A stretch of 39,309 bases of DNA, from contig CAZUUJ010000032.1 in assembly GCA_964623625.1 (NCBI GenBank), positions 1-39,309 of the forward strand, given 5' to 3'. The notes below the pieces were generated by a model that saw nothing but the letters and a program-made list of their open reading frames with translations, was not told the origin of the DNA and did no database searches. This DNA comes from CAZLGM01 sp964623625. GTDB lineage: Bacteria > Desulfobacterota > Desulfobulbia > Desulfobulbales > Desulfocapsaceae. How positions within the stretch are numbered: position 1 is the stretch's first letter; the number at the start of each line of letters is the position of its first letter. Position numbers and translations under genes: made by a program. This document shows, piece by piece, positions 1 to 7,716 of this stretch.

Positions 1-604
1 CTGTTCCGAGGAACATGATCGGGTTGGGAGGACAGCCGGGGATGTTGAGTACCGGGGTACCGGAAACCAGATCGGCAACACCGACGGCGCCGGTTGGATT
101 CGGATCGGCCGCCTGGATGCCGCCATAAGAGGCGCAGGTACCGATTGAAAGGATGGCAGCCGCTTTCGGCGCCACTTCGGCCAGGATGTCCATCGCCGTC
201 CGTCCTGAAATTTTGCAGTAGATACCGTTGTCTTTTGTGGGGATTGCTCCTTCGACAACGCAGATGAACTTACCTTTGTATTTCTCGATGGTATCATGAA
301 GAGACTTCTCAGCCTGATGACCGGCTGCTGCCATGACCGTCTCATGGTAGTCAAGAGAAATAATGTCGAGAATAAGTCTGGCCAGGTCAGGGTGGGAGCC
401 TCGGAGCAAGCTTTCCGTGCAACCGGTGCATTCCTGAAAGTGGAGCCAAACTACTGGTGGCCGCTGGGCTGATGTTGCCGCTTCCACCATTTTGGGGACC
501 ATGGTTTCAGACAGCCCGAGAGCCGCTGCTGCCATAGTACAGCCTTTGATGAATCCGCGACGGGTAACGTGCGGACCCACGTCGTTCTTTCCTGTGTCTG
601 CCAT
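1..604 (-). CDS. [NiFe]-hydrogenase small subunit, N-terminal part (runs off left edge)
   Basis: Periplasmic [NiFe]- (or [NiFeSe]-) hydrogenase small subunit, the electron-transferring partner carrying Fe-S clusters next to the Ni-Fe catalytic subunit. Reading the minus strand from the ATG at 604-602 gives an open frame of 201 residues to the window edge. A twin-arginine signal RRGFIKG lies at residues 15-21, followed by an Ala-rich stretch, so the complex should be exported folded by Tat. The proximal-cluster motif ECTGCTE has its cysteines at 59 and 62; GTCASYGG near residue 160 and GCPPNP near 193 supply the other ligands. A strong AGGAGG (616-611) sits 6 nt upstream of the ATG and fixes the start. 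The catalytic subunit should follow beyond the left edge, so the subclass (Cys or Sec at nickel) cannot be told here. Confidence 0.95.
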   Translation of the reverse strand, partial: MADTGKNDVGPHVTRRGFIKGCTMAAAALGLSETMVPKMVEAATSAQRPPVVWLHFQECTGCTESLLRGSHPDLARLILDIISLDYHETVMAAAGHQAEKSLHDTIEKYKGKFICVVEGAIPTKDNGIYCKISGRTAMDILAEVAPKAAAILSIGTCASYGGIQAADPNPTGAVGVADLVSGTPVLNIPGCPPNPIMFLGT

Positions 605-769
605 TTCAAACCTCCTCTTGCTGAAAAAGTTTTGCGCAATGCGCGATTGTATAAACAACCTAAGCTGGCGACTACCCCCTTAAAGCCTCATGCAAGATCA
701 GGTTTGTACGGATACTGCCTGAGAGCATTCAGCCATCCAGCAATGAACCCATAAATCATAGAGCAGATA

Positions 770-790
770 TATCACATTGATAACATATCA
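770..790. promoter_or_regulatory. Operator-like overlapping palindromes
   Basis: The sequence is TATCA-cat-TGATA-aca-TATCA: two overlapping perfect 5-bp dyads sharing the central TGATA, each with a 3-nt spacer. It lies about 165 nt upstream of the hydrogenase start codon. The half sites resemble those of Crp/Fnr-type regulators, but the spacing does not match the classical site, so the regulator is unknown. Confidence 0.35.
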
Positions 791-954
791 CAAACTGCCC
801 AGCAAACCTATAAATTTGTGAGCAAGAAGGCAACCGAATAACGTTTTGAATTTATGAGTAATTTTGATTGGTAAATCTACAAGCGCTGATCATTGCAAAT
901 TAATGGAGCGTTTGTCGCGAACAGGTGTTGAGGTTAGAGATGTTGTTTTAGGTA

Positions 955-970
955 TACAAAAGAAGTGCCA
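955..970 (-). promoter_or_regulatory. Possible sigma-54 (-24/-12) promoter for the hydrogenase gene
   Basis: On the minus strand 970-955 reads TGGCAC-TTCTT-TTGTA. It matches the sigma-54 consensus TGGCAC-N5-TTGCA except for the -12 C, which is T. It lies among direct repeats of ATTGGC(A/C)CTTC and about 350 nt upstream of the hydrogenase start. The -12 mismatch and the long leader keep confidence low. Confidence 0.25.
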
Positions 971-1004
971 ATTCATGTGAGAAGTGCCAATGAAGGGCCA
1001 ATTC
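963..1004. repeat. Three direct repeats, GAAGTGCCAAT type
   Basis: Two copies of GAAGTGCCAAT start near 963 and 981, and a degenerate GAAGGGCCAAT starts near 992. The spacing is about 18 and 11 nt. It may be a regulator binding array or simple repeat drift between pcnB and the hydrogenase gene. Confidence 0.5.
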
Positions 1005-1049
1005 AAGTGGTTGGGTGAAGTCCTGCAATACTGGCGTCTGAAGATGAGT

Positions 1050-2417
1050 TTATTCTAATCCGAAAATGGAACCGTTGGGTTTTGAAGAAAATGCTGGACG
1101 GCTTTTTTTGGATGAACGTCGTTTTCCTCTTCCACCGATTGGTTCAGTCTTAATGGAAAAGCCCTTGTGAGCCAGAAGTCGGTCAGGTATGGGCCGACCG
1201 GTTTCTGCTTCCAGGTAGCAGCAGTAAAAGAGGTTCGCCCGGGCAAAGTATTTCTTTCTTTTCAACCAGCCGGGCAATCGTTTCTTTTTACTGTGATGGG
1301 AAAACTGAACCAGGTTGATGAGCAGTAAAGTGATTTCCTGGCGTATTGATTTACGGAGATTAAGATGGTTACCGATTTCACGGTTGATCCCGTTGCGTAT
1401 CTTTTTTGTCAGTTGGAAAAGAGCGGGTCCTTTTGGTTCACCGTCCAGGAGCTTAAATGTGCGCTTGGCCCAGGGAATCAGTATAAGAGCGAGCAGGAAG
1501 CAATCCGACGGTTCAACCATCCGTCCCTGTCGTACCAGCCCGATTAATTTATCGATCACACGAAACAGCTTGTTCAACTGTTGTTGCACAGATTTCTTCT
1601 GGTCTTTAGACCACTCGGGACATTCATCATAAGGGGGCAGCAAGGTGGAAAAGATTCCCGAACTGGAGGCCAGTTCGAACCAGCGTCTGGAACAGGATCC
1701 CCTAAGATCCTTGAATAGTTCGTCTCGAAGGCGCGAGGGCGGGCAGAGTGTCAATTTGGAGTGGTGATGACAGACAGCCTGCCAGCTTCCAGGCTCAATG
1801 GAGAAGTTATTTCGCACTGCATGCCTGATGACCCGCATCATCCTTACCGGATCCCGGCGCAGCCGGACATTGGGGTCGCCGACTACCCGGATAGTCGAGT
1901 TGTCAAGATCGGCCACACCGCCGACGTAATCAATAATCGTTTGGTGTTCGATTTCGTAGAAAAGAGAGTTGATTGTAAGATCCCGCCGTCTGGCGTCCTG
2001 ATCAAGGGTTCCGAAGGTGTTGTTGGGAGCCAGCACCATCTCGGGACCGTCAATATCATATTCCGACAGAGATCTGAGCGTGGAAACCTCGATTATTTTG
2101 CCTCCCTTGAAAAACAGCTGAACCAGCTTGAAACGCCTGCCAATGGTGGCGGAGTTGCGAAACAGCTTGCGGATTTGACCAGGTTTTGCGTCGGTAGAAA
2201 TATCGAAATCTTTCGGTGTCTTGCCCAGATACAGGTCCCTGACTCCACCACCGACCAGATAACAGCAAAATCCGGAACGGTTCAGCTTTTTCATCACAAA
2301 GAGGGCGTCCGGATCAATCAGACCGTTCGATATCGGATGTTCAGCCGGAGATAAAACACGGGCGGATTCCGGGTTTTCCCAAGTAAGGCTGGGTGATGGT
2401 GTTTTTTCGGCAACCAC
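1050..2417 (-). CDS. pcnB: Poly(A) polymerase / tRNA nucleotidyltransferase family protein, PcnB type
   Basis: Class II nucleotidyltransferase that adds 3' A residues to RNA and so marks it for decay. The head domain has YLVGGGVRDLYLG (about residues 53-65) and the catalytic acidic pair in KDFDIST (about 69-75). IGRRFKLVQLFF follows near residue 92, a segment typical of PcnB rather than of CCA-adding enzymes. The RRRDLTINSLFYE block and an Arg-rich, basic C-terminus (KKKRLPGWLKRKKYF, then KRRSSKKSR) agree with PcnB, as does the length of 455 aa. The frame opens with GTG at 2417, 23 nt after the stop of the upstream nitronate monooxygenase gene. No clear Shine-Dalgarno is visible and the first ATG in frame is at residue 42, so the start is uncertain. 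The two genes probably share a transcript. Confidence 0.88.
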   Translation of the reverse strand: MVAEKTPSPSLTWENPESARVLSPAEHPISNGLIDPDALFVMKKLNRSGFCCYLVGGGVRDLYLGKTPKDFDISTDAKPGQIRKLFRNSATIGRRFKLVQLFFKGGKIIEVSTLRSLSEYDIDGPEMVLAPNNTFGTLDQDARRRDLTINSLFYEIEHQTIIDYVGGVADLDNSTIRVVGDPNVRLRRDPVRMMRVIRHAVRNNFSIEPGSWQAVCHHHSKLTLCPPSRLRDELFKDLRGSCSRRWFELASSSGIFSTLLPPYDECPEWSKDQKKSVQQQLNKLFRVIDKLIGLVRQGRMVEPSDCFLLALILIPWAKRTFKLLDGEPKGPALFQLTKKIRNGINREIGNHLNLRKSIRQEITLLLINLVQFSHHSKKKRLPGWLKRKKYFARANLFYCCYLEAETGRPIPDRLLAHKGFSIKTEPIGGRGKRRSSKKSRPAFSSKPNGSIFGLE

Positions 2418-2440
2418 AACTTAAGGATCAGCGGTCTATT

Positions 2441-3427
2441 CTAGTTAACAGGGTCGAAACCCCGGTTTTCTTTATACACCGATTCGGCCTGTCGGGTAAA
2501 GCGTTTGAAAATCTCGGCAACCGGTAAAATCTCTTTCATCTTATAGGTGTTTTCTCCGGAAAACACCAACCCTTCTTCGATGTTACCCTCCCGTGCCATA
2601 TTCAGCCGCTCATTTATACAGTAATGGTGGTCACATTTCTTCAGGCAGACGTATTCACACTTCTTGGTGGTCATGTCAACGCCTGCGTTTTTCGCTTCTA
2701 CAAAGGGCGTATTGATAGCGCGTCCAGGCAAACCCACCGGTGAAGATGTCAGAACGATATCCTCTTTTTGGGCATTTAAAAAAGTCTGTTTGAAGTTGTC
2801 ATCAACATCGCACTCTTCGCTGAGGACAAAGCGGGAGGCGATCTGGATGCCGTCGGCTCTGTACTTATCCATCATCTCAGCCATCTCAAAGCCGTTGGTG
2901 ATACCCCCGGCGGCGATAAGCGGTATTTTCTTGACTACTTTGCGTATACCTGGAAAAATCTCCCGTAACGGACGATCGGTTCCAAGGTGTCCGCCGGCCT
3001 CCTTCGATTCAACGATAACCGCTGCAGCCCCGAGCTTTTCGGCAAGCCTGGCAAAGGGTGCGGAAGAGACAATCATGACAATCGGCGTGTTGTGCTCCCG
3101 GCCGATCTTGAAAATATCCCGGGAGAAGCCGGCACCGGTAATAATCATATCGATACCTGCTTCAATAGAGCCGATGACCATATCATAAAAATTCTTCATG
3201 GCATACATGATATTGACGGCGACAATACCATCTGTGGCCTTTTTCGCTTTTTCAATATCCTCCTGGAGATCTTCGACAGGAATACCGGAGCCGCCGATAA
3301 CGCCGATACCACCACAGTTGGCCACCGCCGAAGCCAGGGAAGCGGTAGAAACGCGGATGGACATGCCTCCCTGGATCAGAGGGATTCTTGCAGTGAAATC
3401 TGCGATTTTAAGTGAGGGCAATTTCAT
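2441..3427 (-). CDS. Nitronate monooxygenase / FabK-like FMN protein
   Basis: TIM-barrel FMN flavoprotein of the 2-nitropropane dioxygenase/nitronate monooxygenase family. The N-terminal IPLIQGGMSIRVS is the usual first strand with the flavin-binding QGGM. SKEAGGHLG (about residues 142-150) is the conserved substrate-side loop. IPLIAAGGITNG with DGIQIASRF forms the phosphate-binding end of the barrel. Near residues 253-265 is a Cys-rich insert CEYVCLKKCDHHYC, which could bind a metal or cluster; this is not seen in the classical fungal enzymes and deserves note. An AAGGAG lies about 14 nt upstream of the ATG, rather far. The physiological substrate cannot be told from sequence; detoxification of nitronates or an enoyl-reductase-like role are both possible. 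Confidence 0.85.
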   Translation of the reverse strand: MKLPSLKIADFTARIPLIQGGMSIRVSTASLASAVANCGGIGVIGGSGIPVEDLQEDIEKAKKATDGIVAVNIMYAMKNFYDMVIGSIEAGIDMIITGAGFSRDIFKIGREHNTPIVMIVSSAPFARLAEKLGAAAVIVESKEAGGHLGTDRPLREIFPGIRKVVKKIPLIAAGGITNGFEMAEMMDKYRADGIQIASRFVLSEECDVDDNFKQTFLNAQKEDIVLTSSPVGLPGRAINTPFVEAKNAGVDMTTKKCEYVCLKKCDHHYCINERLNMAREGNIEEGLVFSGENTYKMKEILPVAEIFKRFTRQAESVYKENRGFDPVN

Positions 3428-3742
3428 TGTGACTGGTTAAACTCCTTGAGTGTCAATACGAATCAAGTTCAACGTATTCATTTGATAATAGGATCGAGTC
3501 TTTTTGCTCAATTGATTTTTCCTTAACTTACTGGCAGGTAGTGCCGAAACGGCCACATTCCAGAGTAGAAAGTGGATAATGCCCCCATTAACCTGTTTTG
3601 TCAAGGGAACTTGTCAATGATAATCAATTCTATATCTGTCCGGTTCTTTCTCCCATGCCGGCCAGTGCCCCCCCATTTCTCAAGAGATGAGGCCGTGCAC
3701 TACAAAACCAAACCGTTTCCAGGATTTGCGACGCTACCCACC

Positions 3743-3770
3743 TTGACTTTTTTACCATAGTGTATTTTAT
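3743..3770 (+). promoter_or_regulatory. Sigma-70 type promoter for hisS-aspS
   Basis: TTGACT (3743-3748) and TTTTAT (3765-3770) are separated by 16 nt, a plausible -35/-10 pair about 110 nt upstream of hisS. An overlapping TATTTT is an alternative -10 with shorter spacing. Confidence 0.4.
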
Positions 3771-3773
3771 TCA

Positions 3774-3792
3774 TTTGTTTTTCAAAAACAAA
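3774..3792. promoter_or_regulatory. Perfect palindrome at the expected +1 of the hisS promoter
   Basis: TTTGTTTTT-C-AAAAACAAA is a perfect 9-bp dyad around a single base, placed immediately after the candidate -10. The position suits a repressor operator, though an AT-only dyad can also arise by chance. Confidence 0.35.
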
Positions 3793-3880
3793 CGGAGTAG
3801 TAGTCAATTCAACGGGTTTAGAGAGAGGCCTGGTATTGATCCTGGGAGGGTCTCTTTAGTTTTTCAGGAGGAAAGAACTT

Positions 3881-5143
3881 TTGAAAATAGCAGGTTTAAA
3901 CGGTTTTAAAGACATACTTCCCAGCGAAGTAGCAATCTGGCAACAGGTTGAGGTAAAAGCAAGGGAGGTGTTTAGTTGCTTTCACTTTTTTGAGATCAGG
4001 CTGCCGATCTTAGAAAAAACCGAACTTTTTGCTCGATCAATCGGTGAAATGACCGACATCGTCGAAAAGGAGATGTACACCTTTGTTGAAAAAGGTGTCA
4101 CCATGCGGCCGGAGGCGACGGCATCGTTACTCAGAGCCTATATCCAGCATGGCCTCTATGTTCAGAAACCTGTTCAGCGACTTTTTACCATTGGTCCCAT
4201 GTTCCGGCATGAACGACCCCAGAAGGGACGGCTGAGACAGTTTCATCAGATCAGCGCCGAGCTGTTGGGAGCTCCCGGGCCATTGGTCGATGCCGAGATC
4301 ATGGCAATGGGATCCATGATTCTTGAAGAGCTGGGGCTCCAGGTCAGCCTCGAGCTTAATTCCCTGGGCTGTAAGGCTTGCCGACCGGCGTTCAGGAAAA
4401 AACTACTGTCGTTTCTCCATGAGTCCATGGATGTCCTGTGCGATGATTGCAGGAGACGAGTGACCAATAATCCTCTGCGGGTACTTGACTGTAAAAATCC
4501 TCAGTGTCGGGAGCTGGTTCAAAATGCGCCGTCCATTCAGGACAACCTCTGCACGGAATGCGATGATCATTTTGACGCTGTCCGGCAGCAGCTTGATATC
4601 CTTGGCGTAGAGTACCGGCTGAACCGGTTCATGGTGCGGGGACTCGACTATTACTGCCGGACCACATTTGAGTTTATTACCGGCGATCTCGGCGCCCAGG
4701 ACGCCGTTGGTGCCGGTGGACGTTATGACGGTCTTGTTGAGCAGCTTGGCGGGCCCAAGATGCCGGGGATCGGTTTCGCGCTCGGTATTGAACGGCTTGT
4801 TCTACTGCTTCAGCAGCAGGAGAGCCGACAGAAACCTGAGAAGCTTGATGTGTTTGTTGCCGGACTCGGCAAGCAAGCATCAACATACAGTTTTGGGCTG
4901 GTCCATGAACTGAGAAGAAACGGGATTTCAGCCCTGATGGATCACCAGGCCAGAAGTCTGAAGAGCCAGATGAAGCAGGCGGACAAGGCGGGCGCTGCCT
5001 TTGTCTGCATTATCGGTGACGATGAAATGGCAAAGGGAACAGTGCTGTTTAGGGATATGAAGACCAAGGAGCAGCAGGACATCGGTCTCGACAGCGCTGA
5101 AATCATACAGAGGATTATCAAGGAAAAAGCGGCAGGCTGCTGA
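3881..5143 (+). CDS. hisS: Histidyl-tRNA synthetase
   Basis: Class IIa synthetase that charges tRNA-His in the cytoplasm. The N-terminus GLNGFKDILP is typical. Motif 2 is RHERPQKGRLRQFHQ (about residues 113-127), the HisRS signature GLDYYCRTTFEF lies near 258, and motif 3 is GIGFALGIERL near 300. Length of 420 aa is normal. The C-terminal anticodon-binding domain follows from about residue 325. The start is a TTG at 3881, supported by AGGAGGA at 3867-3873 and by agreement with the family N-terminus, so the TTG is probably genuine and may lower expression. aspS follows after 59 nt on the same strand, a pairing common in this group, so both are likely one operon. Confidence 0.97.
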   Translation: MKIAGLNGFKDILPSEVAIWQQVEVKAREVFSCFHFFEIRLPILEKTELFARSIGEMTDIVEKEMYTFVEKGVTMRPEATASLLRAYIQHGLYVQKPVQRLFTIGPMFRHERPQKGRLRQFHQISAELLGAPGPLVDAEIMAMGSMILEELGLQVSLELNSLGCKACRPAFRKKLLSFLHESMDVLCDDCRRRVTNNPLRVLDCKNPQCRELVQNAPSIQDNLCTECDDHFDAVRQQLDILGVEYRLNRFMVRGLDYYCRTTFEFITGDLGAQDAVGAGGRYDGLVEQLGGPKMPGIGFALGIERLVLLLQQQESRQKPEKLDVFVAGLGKQASTYSFGLVHELRRNGISALMDHQARSLKSQMKQADKAGAAFVCIIGDDEMAKGTVLFRDMKTKEQQDIGLDSAEIIQRIIKEKAAGC

Positions 5144-5155
5144 GTGGCCTCATCA

Positions 5156-5179
5156 GCCGGTTTCCAGTAATAATCCGGC
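5156..5179 (+). other. Small hairpin between hisS and aspS
   Basis: GCCGG (5156-5160) pairs with CCGGC (5175-5179) around a 14-nt AT-rich loop. No U-tract follows, so it is more likely a processing or stability element than a terminator. Confidence 0.3.
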
Positions 5180-5202
5180 AACGGGAGTGGTAAAATAGAC
5201 AT

Positions 5203-6990
5203 ATGGAATCGATGGGAAGTTTACAACGAACACATTTCTGTCATGATCTGGTGAAGGAAAACGTCGGGGAAGAAGTTGTCCTCATGGGATGGGTCCTGCG
5301 CAGACGGGATCATGGCGGTGTTATTTTTGTCGATCTGCGGGACCGATACGGCATAACTCAGGTGGTTTTCAATCCGGAGATCAATCCCGACGAACATAGT
5401 AAAGCGCACCGTATCCGCCCGGAATGGGTGCTGGCGGTGAAAGGCAAGGTCGAGTTGAGGCCGGATGATATGGCCAATCCCAAACTGAAAACCGGCGATA
5501 TCGAGGTGCTGGTCAGTGAACTGCGTATTTTAAACACCAGTGAAACACCACCCTTTCCGTTGGATGAGGACTCGGATGTTTCCGATAACCTGCGTCTCCA
5601 GTACCGTTATCTTGATTTGCGCCGTCCTCAAATGGCTCAAAACCTGATTATCCGTCACAAAGCCGTCCAGGCTGTCAGGAACTACCTCAACGGCAATAGT
5701 TTTTTAGAGGTTGAAACACCCATGTTGACCCGTTCAACTCCTGAAGGTGCCAGGGATTACCTGGTTCCCAGCCGGGTCAACGCGGGCAAGTTCTATGCCC
5801 TGCCGCAATCTCCACAGCTTTTCAAGCAGTTGTTGATGATGGCCGGTATGGACCGTTACTATCAGATTGTTAAATGCTTCCGGGACGAGGATCTGCGGGC
5901 CGACAGGCAGCCGGAGTTCACCCAGATCGATATGGAGCTGTCCTTTGTTGACGAAGAACAGATTATCCGGGTCACCGAAGGAATGATCAGCGCGTTGTTT
6001 AAAGAGACCCTGGAACTCGATATGAAGCCGCCTTTTTCAAGGATCACCTATGATGAGGCCATGGACCGCTTCGGTACAGACCGGCCCGATACCCGCTTTG
6101 GTATGGAACTGGTCAACCTCACCGAGATCGCGGCTGATTGTTCTTTTAAGGTGTTTCGTTCAGTTGCCGATAAAGGTGGAACCGTACGGGGATTGAACGC
6201 CAAGGGGTGCTCTTCCTTTTCACGAAAGGATCTCGACGACCTCACCGATTTTGCTGTCCAGTTCGGGGCAAAAGGGCTTGCCTGGGTAAAAATGAAAGCG
6301 GATGGGGAGTGGCAATCTCCCATTGGCAAATTTTTCACCGATGAGGAACGAGAGAGCATTGCAGAAGCGCTTGATGCTAAGGAGGGCGACCTGCTTTTCT
6401 TTGGAGCGGATCGTAAGTCAACGGTCTTCCAGGTGTTGTCCGAGCTAAGAGTTGAGCTGGCACACCGTCTGGATCTGTTGCAAACGGACCGGTTCGAGTT
6501 TGCCTGGGTCACCGACTTCCCTCTTGTAGAGTACGATGAAAAGGAAAAGCGGTTTCAAGCACTGCATCACCCCTTTACCTCACCAAAAGAAAAGGATCTG
6601 GACAAACTTGAGACGGATCCCGCCGCTGTTTACAGTCGGGCCTATGACCTGGTGTTGAACGGTTGTGAGATTGGCGGCGGATCAATCCGAATCCATCAAA
6701 AAGATGTGCAGATGAAAACCCTGCAGGCCATTGGTATCGATGAGCAGGAGGCCCATGATAAGTTCGGCTTTTTGCTCAAAGCACTGGATCTTGGCGCTCC
6801 GCCCCATGGCGGCATTGCCTTTGGTCTTGACAGGCTGCTCATGCTGATCACCGGTTCCGGTTCAATTCGCGACGTTATCGCCTTTCCCAAAACCCAGAAA
6901 GCCACCTGCCCGTTAACGGAAGCTCCGGCGTCGGTTGCCAGAAAACAGCTGACAGAGCTCTACCTAAGACCCGACTGGAAAGAATCTTAA
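5203..6990 (+). CDS. aspS: Aspartyl-tRNA synthetase, probably non-discriminating (Asp/Asn)
   Basis: Class IIb synthetase of the bacterial type with an N-terminal OB fold, catalytic core and GAD insertion; 595 aa is the expected length. Landmarks are RYLDLRRP (about 129-136), the motif 2 region CFRDEDLRADRQPEFTQID (about 224-242) and motif 3 GIAFGLDRLLML near 550. In the anticodon-binding domain the sequence is RRRDHGG with His37; Escherichia coli has Leu at this site, and His is known from AspRS enzymes that also form Asp-tRNA-Asn. This suggests a non-discriminating enzyme used with GatCAB, an inference from one residue. A weak GGGAGTGG (5183-5190) precedes ATG 5203 by 12 nt; the Met at 5212 is an alternative start. 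Confidence 0.96.
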   Translation: MESMGSLQRTHFCHDLVKENVGEEVVLMGWVLRRRDHGGVIFVDLRDRYGITQVVFNPEINPDEHSKAHRIRPEWVLAVKGKVELRPDDMANPKLKTGDIEVLVSELRILNTSETPPFPLDEDSDVSDNLRLQYRYLDLRRPQMAQNLIIRHKAVQAVRNYLNGNSFLEVETPMLTRSTPEGARDYLVPSRVNAGKFYALPQSPQLFKQLLMMAGMDRYYQIVKCFRDEDLRADRQPEFTQIDMELSFVDEEQIIRVTEGMISALFKETLELDMKPPFSRITYDEAMDRFGTDRPDTRFGMELVNLTEIAADCSFKVFRSVADKGGTVRGLNAKGCSSFSRKDLDDLTDFAVQFGAKGLAWVKMKADGEWQSPIGKFFTDEERESIAEALDAKEGDLLFFGADRKSTVFQVLSELRVELAHRLDLLQTDRFEFAWVTDFPLVEYDEKEKRFQALHHPFTSPKEKDLDKLETDPAAVYSRAYDLVLNGCEIGGGSIRIHQKDVQMKTLQAIGIDEQEAHDKFGFLLKALDLGAPPHGGIAFGLDRLLMLITGSGSIRDVIAFPKTQKATCPLTEAPASVARKQLTELYLRPDWKES

Positions 6991-7002
6991 AAGCCGAGAA
7001 GC

Positions 7003-7079
7003 AGGCCATCTTTGTCCGGAAATGGCGCACCGCATAGGTTATGCTATAGCGATGCACCATTTCCAAACAAACCTGGCCT
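7003..7079 (+). terminator. Long imperfect hairpin after aspS
   Basis: Nested arms pair AGGCCA (7003-7008) with TGGCCT (7074-7079), TTTG with CAAA, GGAAATGG-GCA with TGC-CCATTTCC, and ATA with TAT. It starts 12 nt after the aspS stop. No U-tract follows, so it may act as a 3' stabilising structure or be a remnant of a small palindromic element. Two further short dyads follow: CTCATC/GATGAG (7081-7102) and GAAACAGT/ACTGTTTC (about 7145-7188). Confidence 0.5.
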
Positions 7080-7239
7080 ACTCATCGACTTTTAAGGATG
7101 AGGTAACAGATGGATTCTGTTCCTCTCTCTTTTGGCTTATATTGGGAAACAGTACCAAACAAACCTGGTCCACTGTTTACTGTTTCTTCACGAGAAATGA
7201 CCTCAAGAAAAAAAATATATATACAATATTTGCCTTCCA

Positions 7240-7467
7240 TTACCAGCCGTGCTCGGCGAGTTGGATCAGAAACAGCCAGGTGCCCAGAGTAAGAACACAG
7301 CAGAGGGCCAGGGTGATGATGCAGCTTATCAACAGTTTTTTAAGAGAAGGCAGATACGATGCAATCCGTTTTTCCCATAGCCTTTTTGACGAAAGGATAT
7401 CGATGGGCAAGGTTGGTAGCGGCTGGCAATACAGAAGGTCAACATGTACGTGCGTGTTCTTTTTCAT
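7240..7467 (-). CDS. Small single-pass membrane protein, unknown function
   Basis: A 75-aa protein beginning MKKNTHVHVDLL. Residues 1-43 are polar and weakly basic. They are followed by a single hydrophobic helix (about 44-69, with LLISCIITLALCCVLTL) and a short polar tail ending HGW. A strong TGGAGG stands 6 nt upstream of the ATG, which is the main reason to accept it over the overlapping plus-strand frames. It is transcribed divergently from the phosphatidyltransferase gene. The two Cys lie inside the helix. I do not recognise a family; it could be a small inner-membrane regulator or accessory subunit. Confidence 0.6.
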   Translation of the reverse strand: MKKNTHVHVDLLYCQPLPTLPIDILSSKRLWEKRIASYLPSLKKLLISCIITLALCCVLTLGTWLFLIQLAEHGW

Positions 7468-7716
7468 CGGTTTCCTCCATTTTATTTGAATGAAGTGTAA
7501 CCGGTGCGGGTTATCATATAGTGATCACCCGTCAAAAAAAGTGGTTCTTTCTTTCTTTTTTTTAAGTATTATCCAGAATTGTAGGCTTTTTTCATCGTTC
7601 TACAAACAGTCTTCTGCTTTTTTAAAGTCTCTTTTGTTGGTATTGAACGTGAGCCGACAATGTTAAGGAGACCATATAGTGTTACCGGTAATTATCGGTA
7701 TGATGGAGTATAACAA

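Larger units (their letters stand above)
605..1049. other. Intergenic region upstream of the hydrogenase gene
   Basis: This 445-bp gap has no convincing gene. It holds, from the pcnB side towards the hydrogenase gene, three copies of a GAAGTGCCAAT-like direct repeat (963-1004), a near-consensus sigma-54 type element (970-955, minus strand) and a triple TATCA/TGATA operator-like motif (770-790). The remainder is AT-rich. Confidence 0.6.
3428..3880. other. Divergent intergenic region between the NMO gene and hisS
   Basis: The 453-bp space between divergently transcribed genes contains a likely hisS promoter (3743-3770), a perfect palindrome just after it (3774-3792) and the hisS ribosome-binding site. 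Near 3601-3620 a TTGTCAA direct repeat is followed by TGATAATCAA, a weak Fur-box-like stretch that is not convincing alone. No gene is recognised. Confidence 0.6.

Noticed and set aside
1761..2354. A 197-codon plus-strand frame inside pcnB
   Set aside because: It is antisense to a clear PcnB catalytic domain and has no family resemblance.
3601..3640. Fur-box-like TGATAATCAA upstream of the NMO gene
   Set aside because: Only about half of the 19-bp consensus matches, and no iron-related gene is adjacent.
6048..6512. A 154-codon minus-strand frame inside aspS
   Set aside because: Antisense to the conserved AspRS catalytic and GAD domains.
7022..7489. A 155-codon plus-strand open frame after aspS
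   Set aside because: It spans two hairpins, has no ribosome-binding site and unusual composition, and covers the better supported minus-strand gene at 7240-7467.
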